Position numbers and translations under genes: made by a program. The notes under the pieces are model-generated. The model saw only the letters and a program-made list of their open reading frames with translations, was not told the DNA's origin and did not search any database. From Spirochaetaceae bacterium (GTDB lineage: Bacteria; Spirochaetota; Spirochaetia; Treponematales; Treponemataceae), in the NCBI GenBank assembly GCA_017623685.1, contig JAGAOP010000036.1, positions 1 to 37,384 of the forward strand: a DNA stretch of 37,384 nt, read 5' to 3'. Positions 1-6,747 of the stretch are shown here, piece after piece (position 1 is the stretch's first letter; each line of letters starts with the position of its first letter).

Positions 1-98
1 GTACTTTTGTGATTGGAAAGAGATCCATCTTCCAGTCTGAACTGTACATAATAATTTCCACTGTGCCGACGTGTGTATAAATAAAAAGGCTCAGCCAT
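1..98 (-). CDS. Tyrosine recombinase / phage integrase, N-terminal fragment
   Basis: This is the first 32 codons of a gene that runs off the left edge of the window. Translation from the ATG at 98-96 begins MAEPFYLYTRRHSGNYYVQF, followed by a short stretch ending in DGSLSNHKS. As I recall, treponemal phage-type integrases open with a similar arm-binding motif (PFYLYxR, then YYVQF, then DGSL). The start is supported by a strong Shine-Dalgarno, AAGGTGG, five nucleotides upstream. A tyrosine recombinase would insert or excise an element at an attachment site. The gene points away from the initiator tRNA gene located 137 bp upstream, the standard arrangement for elements integrated at a tRNA 3' end. 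The catalytic domain lies outside the window, so activity and intactness cannot be judged. A second open frame (ATG at 49) was considered less likely. Confidence 0.75.
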   Translation of the reverse strand, partial: MAEPFYLYTRRHSGNYYVQFRLEDGSLSNHKS

Positions 99-177
99 GG
101 TTACCACCTTAAATTACCGTTCAAAAGACTTTCTACCAAACCTTTCAACCATTCATTAAGTAGTTCCACGCTGAGCC
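88..177 (-). promoter_or_regulatory. Leader hairpin over the integrase start, terminator-like
   Basis: An 8-bp inverted repeat, GGCTCAGC at 88-95 and GCTGAGCC at 170-177, closes a long imperfect stem in the minus-strand transcript. The stem continues through the start codon (paired region 97-100 with 166-169), then pairs the Shine-Dalgarno (103-107 with 160-164) and a TTAA/TTAA step. The 3' arm is followed by TTTTTATTT, so the structure also resembles an intrinsic terminator placed at the start of the integrase. Inferred role: keep integrase synthesis low and stop read-through from the tRNA promoter. Confidence 0.5.
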
Positions 178-187
178 CATTCAGTGA

Positions 188-227
188 TAGGTCAGAAGTG
201 ACCTAAATCCATATAACATAAGGATTT
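188..227. repeat. Two short hairpins between tRNA-fMet and the integrase
   Basis: TAGGTCA (188-194) and TGACCTA (199-205) form a perfect 7-bp stem with a 4-nt loop. AAATCC (205-210) and GGATTT (222-227) form a second 6-bp stem sharing one base. They sit immediately 3' of the tRNA gene, where the attachment-site arm and recombination-protein sites of a tRNA-integrated element would be expected. A CCATTCA direct repeat (149-155, 177-183) lies nearby. The role is inferred only. Confidence 0.4.
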
Positions 228-234
228 AACTTTA

Positions 235-307
235 TAGCAGGAGTAGGACTTGAACCTACGACCTCCGGGTTATGAGCCCGACGAGCTGCCAACTGCTCTA
301 TCCTGCG
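235..307 (-). tRNA. tRNA-Met initiator (anticodon CAU)
   Basis: Reading the minus strand gives a 73-nt cloverleaf with a CAU anticodon in the loop CTCATAA. Initiator hallmarks are visible: three consecutive G-C pairs at the base of the anticodon stem (GGG with CCC), an A11-U24 pair in the D stem, and an unpaired first base, C1. Position 72 is U, giving a C1:U72 mismatch instead of the usual C1:A72. CCA is not encoded. It is transcribed from a consensus promoter just upstream and is the likely integration target of the neighbouring recombinase. Confidence 0.9.
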
Positions 308-321
308 TCGTACGGTTGTAT

Positions 322-350
322 ATATTACTGCTAAAACAAAATATTGTCAA
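322..350 (-). promoter_or_regulatory. Sigma70-type promoter of tRNA-fMet
   Basis: On the minus strand the -35 TTGACA (350-345) and -10 TAATAT (327-322) are separated by exactly 17 nt. The -10 ends 14 nt before the first tRNA base. This is the best consensus promoter in the left part of the window. Confidence 0.8.
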
Positions 351-403
351 GTATAAAAAAATAAATTTATAAAAACTATATTATGTGTTTCTTTTCAAAG
401 TAC

Positions 404-432
404 TTGTAAATCAGTCTAAAAAATTATATTCT
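404..432 (+). promoter_or_regulatory. Possible promoter of the Lrp-aminotransferase pair
   Basis: TTGTAA (404-409) is followed 17 nt later by TATTCT (427-432). The surroundings are very AT-rich and other -10-like hexamers overlap (TATATT at 425, TATTAT at 435), so the exact promoter is uncertain. Confidence 0.3.
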
Positions 433-480
433 TTTATTATAAATTAAATGAATTCTTTGTGTTATTTTGGAGACTATTTT

Positions 481-966
481 ATGGACGAAATTCTTAATCT
501 TTTGCAAAACAATGCACGACTTTCTTCAGAAGATATAGCTGCTATGACAAAAAAAACCCCTGCGGAAGTTGATGCAATAATCAAACACCTTGAAGATGAA
601 GGAATAATTCTAAAGTATTCAACAATTATTAATCCCGAAAAAATTGCAGAAACAAAAGAAAAAGTACGTGCACAAATCGAAATACAAGTTACTCCAGAAC
701 GTGAACACGGCTTTGATGCTCTAGCCGAACGAATTTACAGATTTCCTCAGGTAAAATCCTTGTATCTTATGTCAGGGGGTTACGATTTTCAAGTAATAAT
801 CGAAGGGGATTCCCTTCAAGAAGTCGCTTTCTTTGTAGCAAAAAAACTTTCTACTCTAAATGGAGTAAAAAGTACGAAAACTCACTTTGTCCTAAAAACC
901 TACAAAGAAAACGATGTACTTTATGTTGATGAAAAAAAAGATCGCCGTGAAGGAGTCTCTGCATAA
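481..966 (+). CDS. Lrp/AsnC family transcriptional regulator
   Basis: A 161-residue protein with an N-terminal winged helix-turn-helix (about residues 1-55, from MDEILNLLQNNARLSSEDIA) and a C-terminal RAM/AsnC ligand-binding domain (about 70-145), the standard length and order of the Lrp/AsnC family. These proteins bind DNA as dimers or higher oligomers and respond to amino acids. I chose the ATG at 481 because GGAG lies 8 nt upstream and the protein then starts like other family members; an upstream ATG at 448 lacks a ribosome binding site. The aminotransferase gene follows with no gap, so the regulator probably controls its own operon in response to an amino acid or keto acid. The effector cannot be read from sequence. 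Confidence 0.9.
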   Translation: MDEILNLLQNNARLSSEDIAAMTKKTPAEVDAIIKHLEDEGIILKYSTIINPEKIAETKEKVRAQIEIQVTPEREHGFDALAERIYRFPQVKSLYLMSGGYDFQVIIEGDSLQEVAFFVAKKLSTLNGVKSTKTHFVLKTYKENDVLYVDEKKDRREGVSA

Positions 967-2136
967 ATGAACACCCGTAGCGACAAATTTTCAGCAAAAA
1001 TAACAAATACACCTCCTTCCGGAATTAGAAAATTCTTTGAATTAATTCAAGGACGTGATGATATTATTTCTTTAGGAGTGGGAGAACCAGACTTTTCCAC
1101 TCCCTGGGTAATGAGAGAAGAAGCATATTACCATTTAGAACAGGGTCATACATCTTACACTTCAAACTGGGGACTTCCTGAGCTACGAGAAGAAATAGTA
1201 AAATACCTTACAAAATATACTCTAAATTACAATTCTAAATCCGAAGTGTTAATAACAATTGGGGTTTCAGAAGCAGTTGATGCGGCTTTACGTGCGATTC
1301 TAAATCCAAACGATGAAATAATCATTTGTGAACCTTGCTACGTTTCTTATCAACCACTAGCAGCTTTATGTGATACAAAACTAATTCATCTAGATACCTC
1401 AGAAAATAATTTTTATCCCACAGCAGAACAAATTGAAAAAGCAATTACACCTGCCACAAAAGCCTTAATGCTTTGTAGTCCAAGCAACCCAACTGGTCGC
1501 ATTATTCCTAAGGATGAACTAGAAAAAATTGCCAAAGTAGTTAAAAAACATCAAATTTGGGTTATTTCTGACGAAGTGTATAGTGAGCTGGTTTTTGATG
1601 ATAACAAACACACTTCTATCGCTTCTTTTCCCGGAATGAAAGATTATTCTATTGTCCTAAACGGTTTTTCCAAATCTTTTGCTATGACAGGTTGGAGAAT
1701 TGGGTTCATATGCTGTCCAGAAGATTTAATGGAACAAATATATAAACTTCATCAATATTCATCTATTTGTGCTCCAATTATGAGTCAATACGCAGCTATG
1801 GAAGGTCTTCGTAACGGATGGCACGAAGTAGAAAAAATGCGCATTTCTTATCAGCAACGTAGAAATCTTATGTATAAAGCCCTAACTAAAATGGGCTTAG
1901 AAGTAACAGAACCAGAAGGTGCTTTTTATATCTTCCCAAACATTAGTTCCACAGGATTAAGCTCCGAAGAATTTGCAACTAAATTAATTGAAAAATATCA
2001 AGTTGCAGTTGTACCAGGTACTGTTTTTGGAAAAGGAGGAGAAGGCTTTATTCGTTGCTGCTATGCCACTGATACAAATAAAATTAAAATTGCTCTTGAG
2101 CGTATGGCACAAATGGTTACTAGTTACAAAAAATAA
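967..2136 (+). CDS. PLP-dependent class I/II aminotransferase
   Basis: A 389-residue fold-type I aminotransferase of the AspC/PatA type. Visible motifs are GVGEPDF near residue 37, SPSNPTG at 171-177 (substrate and PLP contact Asn174), SDEVY at 201-205 (the PLP-pyridine Asp202), and GFSKSFAMTGWRIGF with the Schiff-base lysine Lys236. It transfers an amino group between an amino acid and a 2-oxo acid in the cytoplasm; aspartate, aromatic amino acids or alanine are all possible substrates. Its ATG follows directly after the stop codon of the Lrp-type gene, with GGAG upstream inside that gene, so the two are translationally linked. The pairing with a feast/famine regulator argues for amino-acid-controlled expression. 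Confidence 0.9.
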   Translation: MNTRSDKFSAKITNTPPSGIRKFFELIQGRDDIISLGVGEPDFSTPWVMREEAYYHLEQGHTSYTSNWGLPELREEIVKYLTKYTLNYNSKSEVLITIGVSEAVDAALRAILNPNDEIIICEPCYVSYQPLAALCDTKLIHLDTSENNFYPTAEQIEKAITPATKALMLCSPSNPTGRIIPKDELEKIAKVVKKHQIWVISDEVYSELVFDDNKHTSIASFPGMKDYSIVLNGFSKSFAMTGWRIGFICCPEDLMEQIYKLHQYSSICAPIMSQYAAMEGLRNGWHEVEKMRISYQQRRNLMYKALTKMGLEVTEPEGAFYIFPNISSTGLSSEEFATKLIEKYQVAVVPGTVFGKGGEGFIRCCYATDTNKIKIALERMAQMVTSYKK

Positions 2137-2188
2137 ATATTGAAAATAAAGTGTTTTTGAACTTTAAATCACCTCCCAAAAAAATGAA

Positions 2189-2776
2189 TTATAAGGAAGA
2201 TTGCTTAAGTTTCATTTCTCCAAAGCCCTTTATTTTTTTGCTAGTTCTACTTAAAGAACGTTCCGTTACACCACCATAATAGTCCGTGGAATCAATGAAG
2301 TAAATTTTATCTCCAATTCTATTGGTAAAGATTCCCACGTGGTTTATTGTAGAAGAATTTTCTTCACCCATAAACACAAGGTCGCCAGGTTCAGGATTAT
2401 CTGTGTGGTAACTTGCATCTGTATACATATAGGAACTGGACATATCTGACAAAAGAAGTTCGTAACCAGTATTTTGCAAAGCATATTTGTAACATCTAAT
2501 AACTAATCCAGAACAATCAACTTTTATTGAATATAATGGATCTTGTGCACCATATTTATAATCTGTGTCAGCATTTTTATATTGAACCGCATAGTAAACT
2601 ACTCTTTCTTTTATAGTTTCTGGGATTTCACCTTCTTTTATAATTGTTTCATATCCAGTTCCTCCTGTATTTTCTGGAGCATCAAAGTATTCATTCATAA
2701 AGTCCAAAAAGTTTTTACAGGAAACAAATACAAAAAATATTATTGCTAATAATATAAAAAACTGACATCGTTTCAT
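2189..2776 (-). CDS. NlpC/P60 family lipoprotein (cell-wall peptidase-like)
   Basis: A 195-residue protein with a short basic start, a hydrophobic stretch (about residues 5-19) and a cysteine at position 20 that fits a relaxed spirochaetal lipobox (FVSC). The mature part is one NlpC/P60 domain: catalytic Cys88 in DCSGLV, His146 in NHVGIF and a polar residue near Asp162 complete the expected triad. Family members cut gamma-D-Glu-diaminopimelate or related bonds in peptidoglycan stem peptides, so a periplasmic wall-remodelling role is likely. The start has no Shine-Dalgarno; a good promoter ends 6 nt before the ATG, so the mRNA is probably leaderless. It lies 118 bp downstream of the antiporter gene but appears to have its own promoter. 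Confidence 0.85.
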   Translation of the reverse strand: MKRCQFFILLAIIFFVFVSCKNFLDFMNEYFDAPENTGGTGYETIIKEGEIPETIKERVVYYAVQYKNADTDYKYGAQDPLYSIKVDCSGLVIRCYKYALQNTGYELLLSDMSSSYMYTDASYHTDNPEPGDLVFMGEENSSTINHVGIFTNRIGDKIYFIDSTDYYGGVTERSLSRTSKKIKGFGEMKLKQSSL

Positions 2777-2782
2777 GCATGA

Positions 2783-2811
2783 ATTGTACTACAGAAAACA
2801 GACTCTGTCGA
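2783..2811 (-). promoter_or_regulatory. Promoter of the NlpC/P60 gene, leaderless type
   Basis: Minus strand: -35 TCGACA (2811-2806), 17-nt spacer, -10 TACAAT (2788-2783). Only six nucleotides separate the -10 from the ATG at 2776, so transcription should begin at or next to the start codon. Confidence 0.65.
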
Positions 2812-2894
2812 TATTTTTTTCTCCAGTTTTTACAATACAGCAAAAACTTTTTGGCCGAATATCCAACAAATAAAGGGCTAGGAAAATGAATTTT

Positions 2895-4358
2895 TTAGGT
2901 AACATCAGCTCCCGCAGAAGATAAAACTTCTTTAACTCTAGCAGGCTCACCCATAATGAATAAAATATCATTGTTCATTAACATTGTATTTCCTCGAGGT
3001 GAAATAATTTTGCCATTTCTAACCATGGTAGAAACAACAATATCCTCTGGCAAAGCAAGTTGGGCAAGTCTATGGCCATTCCAAGGAGAATCTTCGTGAA
3101 TCTGTACGTCTACCACATCGAATTCCGTTTTGTCTAATGCAAACAATTCCAAAGAATATGGTGAATGTGTATGACTAGGGAGGGATAATTTTAATTTTTT
3201 AGCAAAAAAGGAAAGGGTTGTACCTTGTAATAAGCAAGATACAGAAACCACAAAAAAAACAATATTAAAAATAAGCCTATTTTCATCTAATCCAAAAGCT
3301 GCTGGATAAGTTGCAAGGATAATAGGAACAGCTCCTTTTAATCCACCCCAGGAAATAAATAATTTTTCCTTTATAGAAAACTTGAAAGGTAAAGTACACA
3401 AAAAAATGGTTACTGGTCTTGCAACAAAAATCAAGGCAGCTGCTAAAACCATACCCTGTTTCCAAACCTGAAGCATACTTTTAGGATAAACTAGCAATCC
3501 CAGCAAAAGGAAGACTGCCATGTTTGAAAAAGAGGATAATCCTGAAATAAAATGAGAAATTCCCCGCCTAAAAACAAATTCAGAATTACCCATCCAATAA
3601 CCAGCAAAAAAGACTGCAATTGTTCCATTAGCACCAATAAAATCTGCCACACCATAAATTGTTAGAACAAGTCCCACGTATAAAACATAGAACATAGCTT
3701 GATTTCCACTGCCAAAATGATTAAAAAGCCATTTTCCTGCTATACTTAAAACCTTTGCTACAAGAATTCCTCCGAAAAACTGCCAAATTAATTGAGCTAC
3801 AAATATTAAATAATCTGAAACGGCGGAAGCTCCTGCGTTTGAAATTAAGTTAATAATAAACAATGTAAGCAAAATTGCCATTGGGTCATTGGCTGCAGAT
3901 TCGATGCTTAAAGTTGCAGATACGTTTTTCTTTACAGGTCGTTCTCTAAGTATTGTAATTACAGCTGCGGCGTCTGTAGATGAAATAATAGAACCAATTA
4001 GCAAAGAATATAACCAATCAATATTTAATAAGAAATGTATTAAAACCCCAAGAATCACTGCAGTTACAACAATTCCCAAGGTAGCTAAAGAAAGAGAGGG
4101 TCCCTTATAATTTCGTAAATCTTCTCGCTTAGTATTAAAACCACTTTCAAACAAGATAAAAATAAGGGCTAGGTTTGCTGCGTCTCTGGCAAAAGTAAGG
4201 TTGCCAAAATCGATTAAGGCTAAAAAGTCACTTCCTGCAATCATACCGATTACAAGAAATACTAATAAAACTGGTATTCCAAATCGTGAACTAATTTTTG
4301 AAGAAAAAGTTCCTACGATAATTAAAACACCAAAAATTAACATTAAAGAGGCAGACAC
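2895..4358 (-). CDS. CPA1-family K+(Na+)/H+ antiporter, NhaP2/CvrA-like
   Basis: A 487-residue membrane protein. Residues 1 to about 390 form a Na+/H+-exchanger domain with roughly a dozen hydrophobic segments and the ion-site signature SIESAANDPMAI near residue 150, which contains the Asn-Asp pair expected of CPA1 proteins. The C-terminal part, about 405-487, is soluble and resembles a TrkA-C (RCK_C) ligand-binding domain, as in CvrA/NhaP2. The role is proton-coupled exchange of K+ or Na+ at the inner membrane for pH and volume control; which ion cannot be decided. The start is a GTG at 4358, chosen because GGGAGG lies 5 nt upstream. It is the middle gene of three on the minus strand but follows a terminator and a candidate promoter. 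Confidence 0.88.
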   Translation of the reverse strand: MSASLMLIFGVLIIVGTFSSKISSRFGIPVLLVFLVIGMIAGSDFLALIDFGNLTFARDAANLALIFILFESGFNTKREDLRNYKGPSLSLATLGIVVTAVILGVLIHFLLNIDWLYSLLIGSIISSTDAAAVITILRERPVKKNVSATLSIESAANDPMAILLTLFIINLISNAGASAVSDYLIFVAQLIWQFFGGILVAKVLSIAGKWLFNHFGSGNQAMFYVLYVGLVLTIYGVADFIGANGTIAVFFAGYWMGNSEFVFRRGISHFISGLSSFSNMAVFLLLGLLVYPKSMLQVWKQGMVLAAALIFVARPVTIFLCTLPFKFSIKEKLFISWGGLKGAVPIILATYPAAFGLDENRLIFNIVFFVVSVSCLLQGTTLSFFAKKLKLSLPSHTHSPYSLELFALDKTEFDVVDVQIHEDSPWNGHRLAQLALPEDIVVSTMVRNGKIISPRGNTMLMNNDILFIMGEPARVKEVLSSAGADVT

Positions 4359-4401
4359 AACATCCTCCCAACAAGATTGTCTATCAACAAATGAAAAACT
4401 A

Positions 4402-4431
4402 TATATATAATAATAAATTTATCGATTACAA
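4402..4431 (-). promoter_or_regulatory. Candidate promoter of the antiporter gene
   Basis: Minus strand: TTGTAA (4431-4426), 18-nt spacer, TATATA (4407-4402). It lies between the asnS terminator and the antiporter start. The region is AT-rich, so the match is only suggestive. Confidence 0.4.
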
Positions 4432-4443
4432 GAAATACTATGA

Positions 4444-4467
4444 AGAAAAAAATTAGAAAATTTCTAA
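4444..4467 (-). terminator. Intrinsic terminator of asnS
   Basis: The palindrome TTAGAAAATTTCTAA at 4453-4467 is followed on the minus strand by a T-rich run (complement of 4444-4452). It lies 5 nt after the asnS stop codon. The stem is AT-only, so its efficiency is uncertain. Confidence 0.55.
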
Positions 4468-4471
4468 AAAT

Positions 4472-5926
4472 TTAAAAATCTGCTAATTTTGAAGCTCTTG
4501 CATAAGGAATTACATCTCGAATATTACCCATTCCAGTAACATAAAGTAATAATCTTTCAAAACCTAATCCAAAACCTGAATGAGGAACTGAACCAAATTT
4601 GCGTAAATCCAAATACCACCAATAATCTTCTGGGTTCAAATTAAGTTGTTTTATACGATTAAGTAGATTATCATAATCTGCTTCACGTTCAGAACCACCG
4701 ATTATTTCTCCTAAACCAGGAACTAAAACATCCATGGCTCGAACAGTTTTTCCGTCTTCATTAAGTTTCATATAGAAAGATTTAATTTCTTTGGGATAAT
4801 CTGTTACAATAACTGGACGCTTGTAAACTACTTCGGTTAAATATTTTTCATGTTCACTTTGAAGGTCGCATCCCCAGAATGGTTTAAACTGAAAATTATC
4901 AGCATTTTTTTCTAGTTCTTCAACAGCTTGTGTATATGTTATACGAGCAAAATCTGAATTTACAACATGGGTTAAAGTATCGATAAGGCCCTTTTGTATA
5001 CGCTCATCAAAGAACTTCATGTCAGAGGCGCATTTTGTTAAAGCCCAGTTCAACAGATATTTAACAAATTCTTCGGCAATATCCATATTATCTGTCAAAT
5101 CAAAAAAAGCCATTTCTGGTTCAATCATCCAGAATTCAGCAAGGTGCCGTGTTGTATTTGAATTTTCTGCTCTAAATGTAGGCCCAAATGTGTAAACTCT
5201 AGAAAGTGCTGTAGCATATGTTTCCGCTTCTAACTGACCAGAAACAGTTAAGCTCGCTTTTTTCCCAAAAAAGTCTTTGGAATAATCCACAAGGGCCGCT
5301 GCTTTTTCTACAGCCATTCCCTTTGCTCCAGCAGAAACCGCTTTTTCTGCTAATTTTTCCATGGACAAAGTTGTTACTTGAAACATTTCTCCTGCACCTT
5401 CACAGTCGCTGGCAGTTATAATTGGGGTGTGAACATATTGAAAACCCCTCTCTTGGAAAAATGTGTGAATGGCATATGCCATTTGGTTTCTTACACGAGC
5501 GACAGCCCCAAATGTATTTGTTCTAGCTCTAAGATGAGCGTTTTCTCGTAAAAACTCCAAAGAGTGATTTTTTTTCTGAAGAGGATAACTATCTACAGGG
5601 GCTTCACCTAAAACAGTTATAGAAATAAGTTGAATTTCAACAGCTTGTCCAGAGGCAGGAGAAGGAACCAACTTACCAGTGGCACGAACTGATGCACCTG
5701 TGGAAATCTTTTTCAACTCAATTCCTATTTGATTTAAATTGACAGAAGAATCTACTGGATTTTCATTATCCAAAGTAAGTTGCAATGATGCAAAGCAGGA
5801 GCCATCATTAACTTGAATAAAAACCAAGTTTTTTGACTCACGTTTTGTACGTACCCAACCACAAATTTCAACAATCCGTCCATCTGGTTCGGAAACCAGA
5901 ATATCTTTTATCAATTCAGTTTTCAT
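4472..5926 (-). CDS. asnS: Asparaginyl-tRNA synthetase
   Basis: A 484-residue class II aminoacyl-tRNA synthetase that charges tRNA-Asn with asparagine in the cytoplasm. The N-terminal OB-fold anticodon-binding domain occupies about residues 1-110 ([20 protein letters not shown]). The catalytic core shows motif 2 ([21 protein letters not shown]) and motif 3 with the family's C-terminal signature, [20 protein letters not shown] then IPYAR. Its length is close to the usual 460-470 residues, with an alanine/lysine-rich insertion around 195-235. A direct AsnRS means Asn-tRNA need not be made only by transamidation of Asp-tRNA. There is no Shine-Dalgarno; an extended -10 promoter ends 9 nt before the ATG, so the transcript is nearly or fully leaderless. 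Confidence 0.96.
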   Translation of the reverse strand: MKTELIKDILVSEPDGRIVEICGWVRTKRESKNLVFIQVNDGSCFASLQLTLDNENPVDSSVNLNQIGIELKKISTGASVRATGKLVPSPASGQAVEIQLISITVLGEAPVDSYPLQKKNHSLEFLRENAHLRARTNTFGAVARVRNQMAYAIHTFFQERGFQYVHTPIITASDCEGAGEMFQVTTLSMEKLAEKAVSAGAKGMAVEKAAALVDYSKDFFGKKASLTVSGQLEAETYATALSRVYTFGPTFRAENSNTTRHLAEFWMIEPEMAFFDLTDNMDIAEEFVKYLLNWALTKCASDMKFFDERIQKGLIDTLTHVVNSDFARITYTQAVEELEKNADNFQFKPFWGCDLQSEHEKYLTEVVYKRPVIVTDYPKEIKSFYMKLNEDGKTVRAMDVLVPGLGEIIGGSEREADYDNLLNRIKQLNLNPEDYWWYLDLRKFGSVPHSGFGLGFERLLLYVTGMGNIRDVIPYARASKLADF

Positions 5927-5935
5927 AGCAGTGTC

Positions 5936-5964
5936 ATAATAGCATAAAGACTATTTATTGACAA
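5936..5964 (-). promoter_or_regulatory. Promoter of asnS, near-leaderless
   Basis: Minus strand: -35 TTGTCA (5964-5959), 17-nt spacer, -10 TATTAT (5941-5936) preceded by TGC, an extended -10. The ATG at 5926 begins 9 nt after the -10, leaving a leader of at most a few nucleotides. Confidence 0.75.
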
Positions 5965-6020
5965 CTGATTTTTTTTATTCTATTTGCCACAAAATAAATA
6001 ACTAACTACTTTAAATTGTT

Positions 6021-6075
6021 AAAGGTTACTAAACCCCTCTTTTTTTCAGATGGAATTTCGTAACCTTTTTTTTTT
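6021..6075 (+). terminator. Inverted repeat with a T-run facing the plus strand
   Basis: AAAGGTTAC (6021-6029) and GTAACCTTT (6060-6068) form a perfect 9-bp stem with a 30-nt loop. A run of ten T residues (6066-6075) follows on the plus strand, ending at the dps stop codon. Both flanking genes are on the minus strand. It may stop an antisense transcript or act weakly as the dps terminator. Confidence 0.4.
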
Positions 6076-6514
6076 AACTTAGCATTGAATTTATAAACCA
6101 AATGTTTTTGTTATAAGCTGTGATATTATCTTCCATCATGTTTGAAGTACAAAATGAATCATCGTTTAATGCTAAAATTCGGATTCCTTCTGCTTCTTTC
6201 TTTAATAATTTCATATCAGACAAAACAATTTCCAAAGCTGTTTTTGTGTCCTGAATTGTACCATCTAGTTCTTTTATAATTGCCAAAGAAAGAAATTCCT
6301 TCATACTAGCAACAGGAATATATTCATTCATCCTTAACAATTCAGCAACTTCATCCAATATGTCTGCGAAACTATCGTACAAAGTCTCTAAATATTCATG
6401 CACAGCTTTAAACTGCGAACCTTTTAAATTCCAATGCAAATTATGTAATTTTATGTATGAAACACCAATATTTGAAATGTAGGTGTTCAATTTGTTTACA
6501 AGCTCTTTTTGCAT
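6074..6514 (-). CDS. dps: Dps-family ferritin-like iron-storage / DNA-protection protein (TpF1-like)
   Basis: A 146-residue four-helix-bundle protein. The Dps ferroxidase signature is clear: LHNLHWNLKG with His27, then VHE with His39, then the acidic patch DILDEVAE (about residues 51-57). In Dps dodecamers these residues from two subunits form the site that oxidises Fe(II) with H2O2 and stores iron, lowering Fenton damage. Treponemes have a well-known homologue, the antigen TpF1. There is no basic N-terminal tail, so direct DNA binding is doubtful. The start has GGAG 9 nt upstream. A promoter-like TTGACA lies about 57 nt upstream of the ATG, between this gene and tRNA-Ala. No clear PerR or Fur palindrome was recognised. 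Confidence 0.92.
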   Translation of the reverse strand: MQKELVNKLNTYISNIGVSYIKLHNLHWNLKGSQFKAVHEYLETLYDSFADILDEVAELLRMNEYIPVASMKEFLSLAIIKELDGTIQDTKTALEIVLSDMKLLKKEAEGIRILALNDDSFCTSNMMEDNITAYNKNIWFINSMLS

Positions 6515-6548
6515 ACCATTTTACTCCTTATTTTGTTTTATACTTTAA

Positions 6549-6576
6549 ATGGTATGGCTTTATTGCTGAATGTCAA
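6549..6576 (-). promoter_or_regulatory. Candidate promoter of dps
   Basis: Minus strand: consensus -35 TTGACA (6576-6571), 16-nt spacer, weak -10 TACCAT (6554-6549). The weak -10 and the short spacer leave the assignment tentative; activator-dependent initiation is possible. Confidence 0.45.
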
Positions 6577-6612
6577 ATTTTTAGAAAATATTTTTTAATA
6601 CAAATATCAAGA

Positions 6613-6685
6613 TGGAGATAGTCGGATTTGAACCGGCGACCTATTGATTGCGAACCAATCGCTCTACCAACTGAGCTATATCCCC
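6613..6685 (-). tRNA. tRNA-Ala (anticodon CGC)
   Basis: A 73-nt cloverleaf on the minus strand starting GGGGATATAGCTCAGTTGG. The anticodon loop TTCGCAA gives CGC, which reads the alanine codon GCG. The G3:U70 wobble in the acceptor stem, the main alanyl-tRNA synthetase identity element, is present. One C50:A64 mismatch sits in the T stem. CCA is not encoded. It lies between the HD-GYP gene terminator and dps. Confidence 0.92.
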
Positions 6686-6701
6686 GATTAAATAAAAGGT
6701 A

Positions 6702-6741
6702 GAGTCAAGATTTTACACAAATTAAATGTAAACCTTGACTC
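6702..6741 (-). terminator. Terminator hairpin after the HD-GYP gene
   Basis: GAGTCAAG plus a TTTTACA arm (6702-6717) pairs with TGTAAACCTTGACTC (6727-6741) around a 9-nt loop, with one small bulge. On the minus strand it is followed by CTACCTTTTATTTAA. It starts 6 nt after the HD-GYP stop codon and separates that operon from tRNA-Ala. Confidence 0.7.
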
Positions 6742-6747
6742 CAAAAC

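Noticed and set aside
1-49. Alternative open frame on the minus strand from ATG at 49 (MYSSDWKMD...)
   Set aside because: The frame starting at 98 has a better ribosome binding site and a recognisable integrase N-terminus; the two cannot both be the main product.
88-234. Structured RNA such as 6S RNA, tmRNA or RNase P RNA downstream of tRNA-fMet
   Set aside because: None of the conserved sequence blocks of these RNAs was found; the pairing is explained by the integrase leader.
448-480. Upstream ATG for the Lrp-type gene
   Set aside because: No Shine-Dalgarno; the ATG at 481 has GGAG at good spacing and gives the usual family N-terminus.
2137-2188. Possible terminator between the convergent aminotransferase and NlpC/P60 genes
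   Set aside because: Only a 5-bp AAAGT/ACTTT stem with no strong T-run is visible, too weak to list.
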